Positions 48,052-60,997 of a DNA stretch of 64,000 bases are shown in pieces. A program made the position numbers and the translations under genes. The stretch is taken from positions 1 through 64,000 of the forward strand of contig JALNQF010000075.1 in assembly GCA_028456385.1 (NCBI GenBank), written 5' to 3'. The notes under the pieces were generated by a model that searched no databases, was not told where the DNA came from, and saw only the letters and a list, made by a program, of their open reading frames with translations. This DNA comes from Ophiosphaerella korrae (Eukaryota > Ascomycota > Dothideomycetes > Pleosporales > Phaeosphaeriaceae). Within the stretch, counting starts at the first letter, position 1. Each line of letters opens with the position of its first letter.

Positions 48052-50747
48052 ATGACCTCCGTCTCAAGCATCGACACTCAGGTCGCAAATGCACCACAGG
48101 ATGCAATCAATGAGTTCTGGGACAGCTTGATCACCAAGAAACCCGCCAAGGTTACCACCATTTTCCCCAGCAGTCTATATGCAAATCTGCTTCCGCCCCA
48201 ACGCAAACCCGGCACTTCGACTGGTAAAAATGCTGCAGAATCATACGAAGCTGCTGCTGCCGAATGTCGAGCCCGAGTAGATAGGATCAGGAGAGAGTGT
48301 CATCGAACCAATGAAAAGTTCACGGATCCAGAATTTGACATCAGTTGGCTTGGAAATAGGAATTGTTTGCAAGGGCTGAAGACCTGGCTCGTTGACAAAA
48401 CCCCTTCAGCGAAATCAACCGTGAGCCCAGAACGACTGGGATCAGCCTTATCTACTCTCATTGAGGCCGATGTCCTCATGCAGAACAACGCACTGGTTGA
48501 TTTCAATGTGGCATCGAAACTATTGAACAATCCCACCGCCGACGATGATGACGATGACGACAACCTATGCCCAGGTTCTGTCCATCGTGTAGACTGGATC
48601 TTTGACGAACCCAAGTTTGAAGTCAACGGTTTTGACAGTTCCGATGTGGTTCAAGGTTCGAGTGGAGATTGCTGGTTCATTGCTGCCGTTGCTACTATAT
48701 GCAGCAATCCAGATTTGATCAAGAAGGTATGTGTAAAAAAAGATGAAGAATGCGGTGTTTACGGGTTCGTCTTCTATCGAGACGGCGAATGGATCTGGAC
48801 CGTCGTGGATGACAATCTCTACCTCCGCCATGCCGACTTCGATGCGTATGGCGATTTTTACGATCCAAAGGGAACCAAGGAGAAGAAGTATAAGGCAAAC
48901 AACCAAACCGGCTCCGAGGCGCTCTATTTTGCCTCGTGTGCGGACGAAAATGAAACTTGGTTGCCTTTACTAGAAAAAGCGTATGCCAAAGTACATGGCG
49001 ACTATTCGGCAATCTCCGGCGGCATAAGTGGTGAGGCCATCGAGGATCTGACTGGAGGTGTAACTTCCAAGATTCTGACTGATCGCGTATTGAGCAAAGA
49101 GCGTTTGTGGAAAGAGCTCCTCGAAGTCAACAAGAAGTTCCTGTTCTCTGCATCGTCTCCTGGATCATATGGAGGTGACTCCCATGCACGTAGAGGCCTT
49201 GCTCTAAACCACGCATATTCAATCATCAAAGCAGTAGATGCAGGGGATGAACGCGGAAAAAACCACCGACTGGTGTTGATCAGGTACCGTCCTCATCCCA
49301 GGGATAAAGCACACTACTTACCATTTCAGGAATCCATGGGGCCGACGGGCGAATGCAAGCATGGGCGAATGGACCGGGCCTTGGTCAGATGGCTCAAGTG
49401 AATGGACACCGTACTGGCTGGAAAAGCTAGATCACAAGTTTGGCGACGATGGCTTGTTCTGGATGTCCTACAATGACCTGCTTAAGCGGTTTGATCTGCT
49501 AGACCGCACCCGACTCTTTGATGAGAACTGGACAGTTGTGCAGCATTGGACAAGCGTTTCAGTCGCTTGGGTCACCGGGTATCTGAACACTAAATTCTCG
49601 GTTGAGATCAAGAAATCTGGCCCCACCGTTTTTGTTCTTTGTCAGGTAGGTTCTGCTTCTGGCCTCTATTTTTCATTTGCTAACATCTCAGCTCGATGAC
49701 CGATATTTCAAAGGCTTGGAGGGCAAATACACTTTTGACCTACACTTTGTACTCCAAGGACAAAACGCTGAAGCTGGGGATCACATCGTGCGGGCTCGAG
49801 GGGCATGGTTCGGTAACCGTAGCATCTCTGCCGAGGTCGATCTAGAGGCGGGTGTTTACGAAGTGCTTCCAAAGATTGAAGCATCATGCAATACCTATGC
49901 TACTGATGTCCAAGACGTCGTCACTAAGGTGGCAGGAAGTAACCCACAAAAGCTCAGGCAGATTGGACTAAACTATGACATTGCGAATGCAAAGGGATAT
50001 ACAGAGCTCACAGAGGAGGAGATGAAGAAGAAGGAGCAGGAGAAAAAGGACATTGCTGAGAAGAAAAAGAAGAAAGAGGCAGAAGCCGCAAAGGAAAAAG
50101 AAGAGTTTGAGGCATGGAAGAAGGAAGAGAAGGCCGAGTATGATGCCTGGAAAAAAGAGAAGAAAGCACAAGAGTCCAAGGAGACATCCAAAGAGGGCAA
50201 AACAAAAGATGTTGCCAAGGCGGATACGGCGAAGGAAGATTCGACTCCGTCGTCCGGCAAAACCGCGGAGACGAAAGCAGACCCAGCGCCCCAGTCAACT
50301 GAGCCTGGAGACAAGGCTGAGACCAAGGGTGAAGTCGTTGCTGCTACGAAAGGAGTGAATGCCAAAGCCGAAACCAAAGACGAAAAAAAGGCCGCAGACA
50401 AGGAAATGGATGAATCAGAAGCCAAGCCAAGTGATGACGCGCCTGCGAAAGACGACGCCCAGGTCGCATTAACATCAATCGCCGCCGGCGACACTTCCAG
50501 CCCTGCGTACGGTAATGCTGCTGAAGGCGAAGGTCAGCCTAGCGAAGCGGACGCGGCGGCCCTGGCAGAAGATGCAGACTCTAAAGAGGACAAGACACCC
50601 AAGCCATGGAATGCTGTTTGTGTTTTGGGACTCAGAGTCTACAGTCAAGATCCCGAGGTTAGCATCAAGTTGATCAAGCCAAAATCTGTGTCGGAGGGTG
50701 CTATTTTGGATGTAACTGGTGATACGGCAGCCGGGGCGACGATGTGA
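48052..50747 (+). CDS. Calpain-like cysteine protease
   Basis: Three exons (48052-49283, 49330-49645, 49692-50747; introns 46 and 46 bp) give 867 residues. The calpain core is complete: Cys207 in QGSSGDCWFIAAVATI, His387 in LALNHAYSIIKA, and Asn412 in RNPWG, formed across the first intron (AG|G AAT). A C2-like beta-rich domain (about 470-590) follows, with TGYLNTKFSVEI and the YFKGLEGKYTFDLHFVLQGQ segment. Residues about 620-690 are Lys/Glu-rich and likely coiled coil, then a long acidic Ala/Glu/Lys/Asp tail to about 830, ending in a short conserved piece (PKPWNAVCVLGLRVYSQDPE). It is a cytosolic non-classical fungal calpain with no EF hands seen. It is distinct from PalB/Rim13 as far as I can judge, and its substrate is unknown. 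Confidence 0.93.
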
Positions 50748-52265
50748 ACATCAAGATGTAGTAGATAGGATTCGAGGTGGAGTTAAAGGGCATGGTTTGG
50801 CATAAATTCGGAATCACACCACTCAAGGTTGAATCCAAATTGTGACGTGCGATGAGAACTTTCAAAAATGAACCAACTAAGTACACAGAGTAGGAAAGGA
50901 TTCCACATCCACGTGGGATAGGTGGGAGTCGCACTAGATCCCGATCATACAATCAGTTTTCCATAGTCCCGATCATGCAAGATCTATTCCCTTTCCAACA
51001 TCACATACCATTGTTTTTCTCGGTTAACCCGGTGCACGTATTCGCCTGAACTATGCACCATCGGATCACCGAGAAAAGAAAATACCATGGACCAAAAGTC
51101 CTGACGTTATTGACAGCGGAAAAAGTATTATCGCCGCCGCCACCTTCCTTACTAGCAATGCACATACGGGAGGGCGCGCCTTAACCCAGCTGCGGGTCCA
51201 GATGTTCATATCCTCATGACCGCAGCGACGACATGCACGAAGCAAAGCCTCGGTCGCTTCGCTGCTGCTCCCACTCTAGCGCATTGGCTTGAGTCCAGGC
51301 CCGTGGACCCAACGAAGCTAACTTTTTGGCCAAAGTGTAAGTCCGACGACCCACCGTCAACACACGCAACTCCGTCCCAACAAAGTGTCTCTGGCCAGAT
51401 CGTCTCAAGGCTCAGTTGAGCTTATCACGGCGAGGTTAGACTTTGCTTTTGACGCGAGAAGCCGTGGCGCCAATCATATGTTTGTGTGGGGGGGCCCTTC
51501 ACCACTTCACCTCACACAAATCCCGAGATGTACAATTTCGTACTCGACACTGCTCTCGCTAAATGGGACTTGTTGGTCGACAAGAATATCAGAGTTCCCC
51601 CCCCCCCCTCCCTCCGTCCCTCCCTCCGCCCCAACAGAATTATCGCCCCCCCCCCCTCTTTTCGAGCAGGTCTTGTGATGTTGCGAAACACAGTCACACT
51701 GCTTACGCGCGCCCTTTTTTGGGGGGAGGGGGGAGCGCTGAATGGGCAATGCGGCGAACGGCTGCGCCCATTCAGCCCGCAGATGGGGTGCCTCGTGTGT
51801 TCACATAACGTCATATGTGTCGACGGCGACTTGCTTTGAAACGTGTGGCTGGTGCTCAAAAGGCGAAAAGCAGCCTGCACAGCTACGGCAGTGAAGTTTC
51901 AAAGACCAAATCCGCTTGTGAAACGGTACAGTTTCAAGTTGTAGAGATAGTTTGGCTAAGTCGTCAAGGCAGAATGGCGAGTTGGCATGTGGATTTGGTG
52001 AATGATGAAGTGAGTGTGAGGGTGTTTTTTTTTTTCCTTTGCGCCTAGGACAGAGTTATAAAGCCAGTAACATTGATGTTGCTTCGAACCCTTGATTTCT
52101 CTCAAAACAAAAAAAAAAAAATTATAATATCAAACTATCGTTGACTAGCAAACCGAGGCTGGTTCTTGGTTTCTCATTCACAAGCTTTATTTGAGTGCAC
52201 ATCGTCACCTCGCCACCCCTCTCGTCTCGAGTCGCTTCCACATCCCACCCGCGTCAAGATTCGGC
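50748..52265. other. Gap with C-runs, then promoter of the small TM gene
   Basis: A 1.5 kb stretch with a C13 run at 51597-51609 and other C/T tracts near 51.6-51.75 kb. TATAAA at 52057-52062 lies about 200 bp before the small gene. No other gene is seen. Confidence 0.6.
52057..52062 (+). promoter_or_regulatory. TATA box candidate
   Basis: TATAAA in AGAGTTATAAAGCC, about 204 bp before the ATG at 52266. An A-rich tract and a CT-rich leader follow, as in fungal promoters. Confidence 0.45.
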
Positions 52266-52460
52266 ATGGTTTCCCTCGCGGCCGGCACTCATGCCCCATT
52301 TGTTTACCGACGGCTCGACCCAGAGTGGCACATGAACGGCGATTCGGTCATCGCGATTGTGATTGGCGCCGTGGCAATCTTTTACGCTGGTCTGCAGATG
52401 TTTTTTAGTTGGCACAGCTACGTCGCTTTGAGGGTTATGGCTCGCCCGGAAAATAATTGA
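52266..52460 (+). CDS. 64-residue single-TM protein
   Basis: The frame reads MVSLAAGTHAPFVYRRLDPE, then a short polar part, then one clear hydrophobic helix (about 27-47, including SVIAIVIGAVAIFYAGLQMF), and a short basic-ended tail. A TATA box and leader-like sequence precede it, and it ends at TGA. An in-frame ATG at 52191 would add 25 residues, but the leader composition favours 52266. It could be a small inner-mitochondrial or ER membrane subunit. I recognise no family. Confidence 0.5.
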   Translation: MVSLAAGTHAPFVYRRLDPEWHMNGDSVIAIVIGAVAIFYAGLQMFFSWHSYVALRVMARPENN

Positions 52461-53465
52461 GTAAGAGCCACCTTTGTTCAATGGTTTTATAGACTGTTAT
52501 ATTAACATATGCAGATGAAGGGGAAAGTGGTGAATCCGAAGTATCTTCGGAAGCATGGCTTGTCTTTTTTTTTTTTTTTTTTTTTTCCATGGCACAGACC
52601 GAAACGCTAGGGGATTCCAAGCGCTGGGATTTCCCTGGGTTGTATAGACGAGTAACTTCATCATTCTTTGCTATTCGTAACTCATGTCGGGAATCAGCGG
52701 CCAAGCAGACTGGGGTTGTAAATTTATACCAACCTTTACCATCACCTGGAAGATTCTGTCGAGGTTCACAGAACATGCTGGTACATGGCTCAAACCAGAC
52801 GAAGGAAAATCTGTTCCACGCTTGAAGAACAGTCAACATTAATGAACTAAGCAACAGCTTCGTAAGCTCCATGTTATAGATAATTTTTAATTATGAAATA
52901 AGTTTTTTTTTTTTTTTTTTTTTTCTTTTTTAAGACCAGCTTGCCAAAACGATGACCAAAATCGTCAAAACCAGTAACCTACCTCCACCCATCCCCTCCT
53001 TTCCCCCCGTGTCCACAGCCACCTAAAGTCCCTAAATTCGATCATTTTTCTTCGGTTAAACCGCAACGTAACCCAACTACGAGATGCTCGACTGAAAACG
53101 CACTGACATCTTTCCAAGAAACAGCTACTTAGATGAGAACATCTGTTGACTGCGACACGAAGTTGAACCGGGATTGATGGGCTTCATAGTTTACCTAAGC
53201 AAGAACGGGCCAGTGATTGGATGAGACAGCTAACAATTAAGGCCAAGGGCATAAGGCGGGGACGACGTTGCTTGGGTCAATGGGAGAGCTTTGATCGTCA
53301 TGCGGGCGCGCTTCCTTCAACGCATTTATCTAGGTATATACGTTGAATTTTTTGTATATGCTCAATAAGCTGCTCAACGATACTATATAACCCTCCCTCA
53401 TCATAGACCTGCAACAATAAGTAATAGCGCAGAAATCTACTTGTTCCCTCTTCGGCCCCTCACAC
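52461..53465. other. Gap with two T22 runs
   Basis: A 1 kb convergent region, with T runs at 52565-52586 and 52903-52924. The 145-codon minus frame at 52435-52872 has no domain. No gene is seen. Confidence 0.55.
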
Positions 53466-55861
53466 TCAATTCTTCCCCTGCTCCCCATTCTTATGTCCCT
53501 CTGCATCAAAAAACAAACTACTCCGCTTCACTTCGCCTGCGCCGTCGGGCACGGGTGTTGCTGGTGCTTCGCCCACTGCCGCCTGCTTCTCCCGTTCAAA
53601 CTCTTCCGCACGCTTCAAATCACCGGGCATCGGGCCTGCACTTGGTGGCGGCGAAGAAACGGGCGTCTTGGTACCCCACCCTTTACGTTTCTCGCTGGCC
53701 CATGTACCCCATGAGGAAAAGTATGCGCCAGCACTTTTAGACGCGGCGCTGATGTTGGCCTGTGCGTGAGATAAATCAGGAGCTTGGGCTTTCCCTAGGT
53801 GCAGTTAGAATGGTTATGAAATCTCGTGAGAGCAAACGAAAGCTTACATTTTCCAGCAGGTTGTCCAATAGGTTTACCTTCTTTTTCTGCTGCCAACCTT
53901 TGCTCTTCTTGTCGCTTCTTTTGTGCCTCACGCATGGCCTCCATTTCAGTCCATAACCTGTTGTACGCAGTGGAGAATTTTTGTTGGCCGACGGCGAGTT
54001 GTTGACCAATGGCTTCGCGGCTCTTTTCAAGTCGCTCATTGAGATGCATTTCTGCTACTTGCCTAATCGCCATGCGAGTATCAGTACACATACACCCAAG
54101 GTAACTCTTTGAAATGTGGAGTTCGAGAAGAGACTGAAGGGAAAGGTAAGTGTGGGATATGAGAAGAATGAGAAGTAGAAAGACATACTGTGCCAAGCGT
54201 CGCTGAACGTCTTCGATTGACAAACCGCCTGAGCAAGGATGCTTGGGATCGACAATGTCGAAGAGGTGTGAGTCGGTGAACTTGTTCCATATCCTGAAAT
54301 TTTCGGTATCCATCCATGCGTGCACCCAGTCATTGGAGAACTCGCTAGCTGGATCGCCTTCCACGTCTGATATGAAGTTCTCTTTGTGACTGTTCTTCTC
54401 CATGTAAAGTTTGTACTTGACGGAACTGAGCATTGCGAGCAGGTACTCTTCGAACTGCATCCGGATAAACTCCTCGCTTCCAGCGTAGCCATGATCTTTG
54501 GGGCGTGTTGGATTTGCTTCATCCCATGTGTCATTTACTGTTTGTGTAAGGAAGTCTATCCATCTCCGGTCAGGTGTCGAAAGGATAGATGCTTGGCGAA
54601 GGGATGCAGATGTGGTGTTTACTGTATGATCATCGAGATTGATAAGTATATCACTGTAGCGATCTTTTTGTTGCAACAAAAGGGAGTTTGTAGAGCCAAC
54701 AATGTATGATTTCGTGTCTTGATCAGCCAATACATCGAGTTGCTGAAGCGGTGTATATGGGCCGAAAAGCGAGCCTTTGCCAAATAACTGAAGTGGCAGA
54801 CCCATGTAAGCGAGTAAAGAAGCACGTTCTGAGGTCTTCAACGAAGTTGGCATAACAATATTTTCCTCGCAGGAGTTGAACTTAGGATCGGCGGAGTCTT
54901 GTAGGTGGCGGATGAGGCCGGGTATCAGAGAAATGAGAGCAAACTGCATCATGCATAATCGTTCGCAATGGGAACCGAAAAACAGAACCTAAACCAGAGT
55001 CAACTTTGTGCGAGAGATTATCATGAAACCATTATTACCTTGGGCTGAAGTAGAGCGCACTTGAATAGAACCAATGTCTGCCACTTGAACTCGTGTATTA
55101 GCTCTCGCAGCGACAAGCCTGTGAAGTTAGTTAGTTCTCATGTTGTTAAATGGGTTTTTTTGAAGTTGATGAGACCACATACCAAAGTCTTGGTCTGCCT
55201 GCCCCTCAAAATTCTTGAGTAACTGCGGCAGACTCTCCTGAAATTTTTCAAGTATCTCAATGTCGGTAAAATCCTTCTGTGCAAACCAGGCAGCAGTGAC
55301 GACACCCAACTGTGCCTTGATGGCTCCAAAGCACTGTGGCCGATCGCTGATCACCACGACAGCCTTTTGTACCGTACTCCTAGTTACGTCGGCTGGTCGG
55401 TTAATCAATTGGCTCGCGTCAAGCTGTCTCGTGCACGATATGCCGAAAAGGGAGGTGGCGGGATGGGTAGAGGTGGCCGCACGACGAAGTGTGAAATAGG
55501 AGTAGTCTTCTACTGAGCTACATAAGAAGCTAGCTGTTAGCACTAGGCACGTAGAAAGCTCGTGTGAATTACATAGGGCTATACATACGCATGGGCGCCA
55601 TCACTCAGAGCCATAAAGGGTAATAAACCCCAGTCATTCTCTGTAGCCGGATCGCTTCCTTCTTCTGCACCTAACCATGCTTCTACTTCAGGGCCTCTGT
55701 GTATATAATTAGCCCTTGGTATTTTATGCACCTCTTGTACAAACAGAGTCCACGCTAAGCTCTCAATACAGCATACATGCACTCTGTGGTGAAGCGTAAT
55801 CGGGCGCTCACCTTGCATGATGGAAATCAACGATGCATACAAGCGGGTCAAGGGCGGCCAT
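53466..55861 (-). CDS. AVL9: Late secretory pathway protein Avl9
   Basis: Seven exons (55861-55812, 55696-55589, 55517-55183, 55118-55039, 54988-54189, 54062-53848, 53794-53466) give 638 residues. Avl9 family features run in order: MAALDPLVCIVDFHHARGPE at the start, WGLLPFMALSDGAHA, EDYSYFTL, PLQLFGKGSLFGPYTPLQQL, SYIVGSTNSLLLQQK, RRWIDFLTQTVNDTWDEAN, EEFIRMQFEEYLLAML, and RIWNKF, matching the order in human AVL9. The C-terminal part is coiled coil (EAMREAQKKRQEEQRLAAEK) then a Ser/Pro-rich tail. Avl9 is a DENN-related protein that acts in exocytic transport from the Golgi. The last junction is the least certain: the acceptor at 53795 gives a reading continuing through KAQAPDLSHAQ; the nearer acceptor causes an early stop. 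Confidence 0.92.
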
Positions 55862-56498
55862 GACTACTGACTGCTGTGCAGCCTCTATGGCAGCGTGGAA
55901 AGGACGTGCGAACAGTGTTCACTTAGGAAGCCATGGGAATGCGAAGGCTCGCGGCCTCAACGTTGCAGGACAAGTGAGGTTGTCGTGACGAAACAAAGCT
56001 TGTGGCTTGGTCCCCCGATGTCAGCCCTACCAAACTAAACTACTTCTAGATGGACGCCTCGGCAACCGTCGATCAGGCTGTTTCCTAGTAGACATGGAGA
56101 GCCTGGCCACGGATCCGGGCAAGGCATGACCAGACTTTGTCTTAAAACTGTACTTTAGTACTGGGAGTGGTGAAGAAGTATACTGTTACTATTCGATTCG
56201 CTTTGCCGTCTAGGTACCATGAACCCCCCCCCCCCCCCCCCCCTCCCCTCCCCCCACCCCATGCCACACCCTTGCCCACTCTACCCACCACAATGGTTGT
56301 TCCAAGATCCAAACCCATGACCCATCCTCCAATCATGTCCACGTTTGCTCATGAAATGAGAATCATAAAAAAAAAGAGCAGGTGAGTCGCCTATGCCAGG
56401 CACTTTAAAGAACCAAGCCTATGCAACGCAGACCCAGCCGCTTTGGGAATTGAATACAAGACTTCATATCTCTACCATCGCAATGTGTCTGGTCAGCA
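55862..56498. other. Avl9 promoter and Hog1 3' region
   Basis: A 637-bp gap with a C20 run at 56224-56243 and more C-rich sequence to 56262. No gene is seen. Confidence 0.6.
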
Positions 56499-57983
<1,485 letters not shown>

Positions 57984-59622
57984 GGTGGAGCGTAGTAGGG
58001 AGGGCGGTGCGACAGGCGCAGGTAGGAGGAAGTATGAGAGGTGTGGTGGTGTTGATGCTGTTGCGAGGGTCGTAGGTCAACAGGCTTGCGCTGTGGGTAA
58101 GGTAAAATGGCCGGGGCGGCAAGCTCGGATTGGGCCGGTGGGTGGCTCCGCGAAAGAAAAAAAAAAGGCAGGAGAGGCGACAGTGATGTACTGTGCGGAA
58201 TCACTCGCCGAAGAAGGCGAGTGGCTAGAGGGGGAGATTTGGGGGTGGTGATGCAATAACAAACACGCGGTCGGCGGGGAGGAACAGAGGGCCGAGGTGT
58301 GTGCAAGGTGAGACTTGACGGGTGGATAGGTATGGGAATTGAGGAGTCGAGGCGCTGGCAAGAGGGCGGCGGTAATGCTAATCACTGCCAGGGCAGGAGA
58401 CGAGGCACAGGCACCAGAAGAGGAGGCAAAGTGAATGGAGGGTTGAGGAGGGGCGAGGGCAGGAGGAGGGGCGGACGCGGCGGGAGACATGGCATTAGCA
58501 GCAAACCTGTCGCTGGGAACTTGTGCATGACGTAGGAACCGCAAATCTCGATTTTGCATGTTGCCCGTGCACGCATTTGCGTGTATCTAGTGCGGACAGG
58601 AGCATGCAGGTTTGGAGCAGTGGAGCAGTGGAGTTGAGTGTGTGATTGTTGGTGAGATGGAGGAGGGTAGAGGGGTAGAGGCCACGAGCGGCAGGAGGTT
58701 TCAGGAGGGAGAGGCAGCGGCAGAGGCAGCGGCAGAGGCAGCGGCAGGGCAGAGGAGAGGAGAGGATGTACACACAGCAGGCATTATGGATGGGATGCCA
58801 TGTACGGTGGGGGTATGCGGTGTACGGTGGAGCTATGTTGTGTGCTGTGGTAGGGCGTATGCCACGTACCGTCCAGGTATATTGTGTACCGGGCACTGGG
58901 CAGGCGCAGAGGGAGATGAGGCAAGCATGAGGCTGCTCCTGCATCACCAAACAAGATGAGGAGTGTCGCGGCTGCTGGGTGGAAGATTGGCCTCGGAGGC
59001 CAATTGCTGCACGGAATAACAGCGCCTGATGATTAGCCACGAATGAAGAATGACGACGAATGATAGTGGGCACAGTCGGGAAGATGGATGGTTGCTGCTG
59101 ATGGTGATGAGCAGGGCGCCGCACAGGCCTCAGCCCGCCCCGGCGTCGTCCCCAAGCTGGTGCGCGATCGATTCTCTGGTAGTCTACCGCACTTGCAACC
59201 CACAACCACCACCACGCCCCTCGCACGGCCAAGCTGCCCCCCATCGTGCCCCCAGGCTGTCTGCCCGCGCCTCGCCTCGCCTCCATTGCGGCAGAGCTCT
59301 GCTGTTGATCGCCCTGGCGCCCAAGCCCCCAATCCGCCCGACGACAGTGCCCCTTTGATCCGCGCACCGCACCCGCGACCCGCGACCTGTTGGCTGTCTC
59401 TGCGAGCCTCCGACCCGACGGAAGCGGCTGCATCGACGCTGAGCCCTGCCGCCTCCCACCTGCCACCTGCCTCAACCCCCCAAATCCCTCAACCACCGCC
59501 TTGCCTCGCCCATCGCATCGACCTGAGCCATCGCCGTCTGCCGCTAGCTGCTCCCTTGCGAGGCCCTGTCCCGAGCTGCCCAGCCCCAGCGACCTTGCGC
59601 ACGCGCGCCCACCCACGCCAGC
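57984..59622. other. Shared promoter region of Hog1 and G-alpha genes
   Basis: A 1.64 kb region between two divergently read signalling genes. It is GC-rich with GCAGAGGCA-type repeats near 58710-58760 and a CT-rich leader before 59623. Many long frames on both strands (up to 373 codons, minus strand 58495-59616) are low-complexity and appear to be chance. Confidence 0.6.
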
Positions 59623-60997
59623 ATGGGCATCTGCATGAGCTCCGGCAACGACGATGCCGAGCAGAAGAAGCGCAGCCAGGCCATCGACCGCAAGCTCGAG
59701 GAGGACTCGCGCCGCCTGCGACGGGAGTGCAAGATCCTGCTGCTAGGTAACCACCACCACCACCACCACCACCACCACTGCCACCACCGCTCCTTCCCTG
59801 TCCCCCCCCCACAACTAACCACTGCTGCAGGCTCCGGCGAGAGCGGCAAGTCGACCATTGTCAAGCAGATGAAGATCATCCACCAGAACGGCTACACCCA
59901 GGACGAGCTCGCCATGTACCGCCTCACCATCTACAAGAACGTCATCGACTGCTCCAAAGCCCTCATCAACGCAATGCGACAGTTCGAAATCAAGCCCGAG
60001 TCCGCCGGCAACGAGGAATACTGCAAATATCTGCTCGACTACACCGTCGATCCCGACCCAGAAAAGCCCCTCGACATCCGGGTGGGCCAGGCCATCACAG
60101 CCATGTGGCGCGACCCCTGTATACCAAAGGTCCTGGAACACTCGAGCGAGTTCTATCTCATGGACTCGGCCCCATAGTGCGTTGTTCACTCCCACCCCCA
60201 CCCCCACCCCCACAGCCCATGCCCTTCCGCTAACCTGCCCAGCTTCTTCGACGAGGTAGAGCGAATAGCAGACCCCACCTACATCCCCGTCGAGTCCGAC
60301 GTGCTGCGAGCGCGTACAAAGACCACCGGCATCTACGAGACAAGATTCACAATGGGCCAGCTGAGCATCCAGTACGTGCACGCCTTCAAACACCCTAGCG
60401 CCCGTCCGCTAACATGAAACAGCATGTTCGACGTCGGCGGCCAGCGGAGCGAGCGTAAGAAATGGATACACTGTTTCGAAAACGTCACATCCATCATCTT
60501 CTGCGTCGCTTTGAGCGAGTACGACCAAGTCCTCCTCGAGGAAAGCTCACAGGTACACTCCTAGAAATGACTCGCTGGTCCCCCCAGCTGACTCGCGTGC
60601 CTAGAACCGGATGATGGAGAGCTTAGTGCTCTTCGACTCGGTAGTCAACAGCCGATGGTTCATGAGAACCAGCATCATCTTGTTCCTCAACAAGGTCGAT
60701 CTCTTCAAGGCGAAGCTTGCCCGGTCGCCATTGGGCAATTATTTCCCCGACTACTCGGGAGGCAACGATGTTAATCGTGCTGCCAAGTACCTGCTCTGGA
60801 GGTTCAACCAAGTCAACCGTGCACATCTTAACCTATACCCCCAGTATGTCGCCCCTACCTACAGTCTCCCGTGGCCTCACCAACTAACCGCTCCCAGTCT
60901 CACCCAAGCGACCGATACCTCCAACATCCGACTCGTCTTTGCCGCCGTCAAGGAAACCATACTGCAAAACGCATTAAAAGATTCGGGCATCCTATGA
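59623..60997 (+). CDS. Heterotrimeric G protein alpha subunit, group III
   Basis: Six exons (59623-59746, 59831-60176, 60243-60371, 60423-60552, 60605-60843, 60898-60997) give 355 residues. The N terminus [20 protein letters not shown] has Gly2 and Cys4 for myristoyl and palmitoyl anchoring. Nucleotide-binding boxes are [17 protein letters not shown] (catalytic Gln), NKVD and TQATDT. The [20 protein letters not shown] stretch and the end NALKDSGIL place it with group III fungal G-alpha proteins (GanB, GNA-3 type), which link nutrient receptors to adenylyl cyclase. It acts at the plasma membrane. The first intron (84 bp) carries a CAC run and the second a CCCCCA-type repeat; the others are 51-54 bp. 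Confidence 0.95.

Noticed and set aside
52070..52100. GGGTTCGAAGC on the minus strand as a tRNA B box
   Set aside because: No matching A box or cloverleaf stems within 80 bp.
58495..59616. 373-codon minus-strand frame in the Hog1/G-alpha interval
   Set aside because: Low-complexity composition, overlaps long frames on other strands in GC-rich DNA, and sits in the expected promoter.
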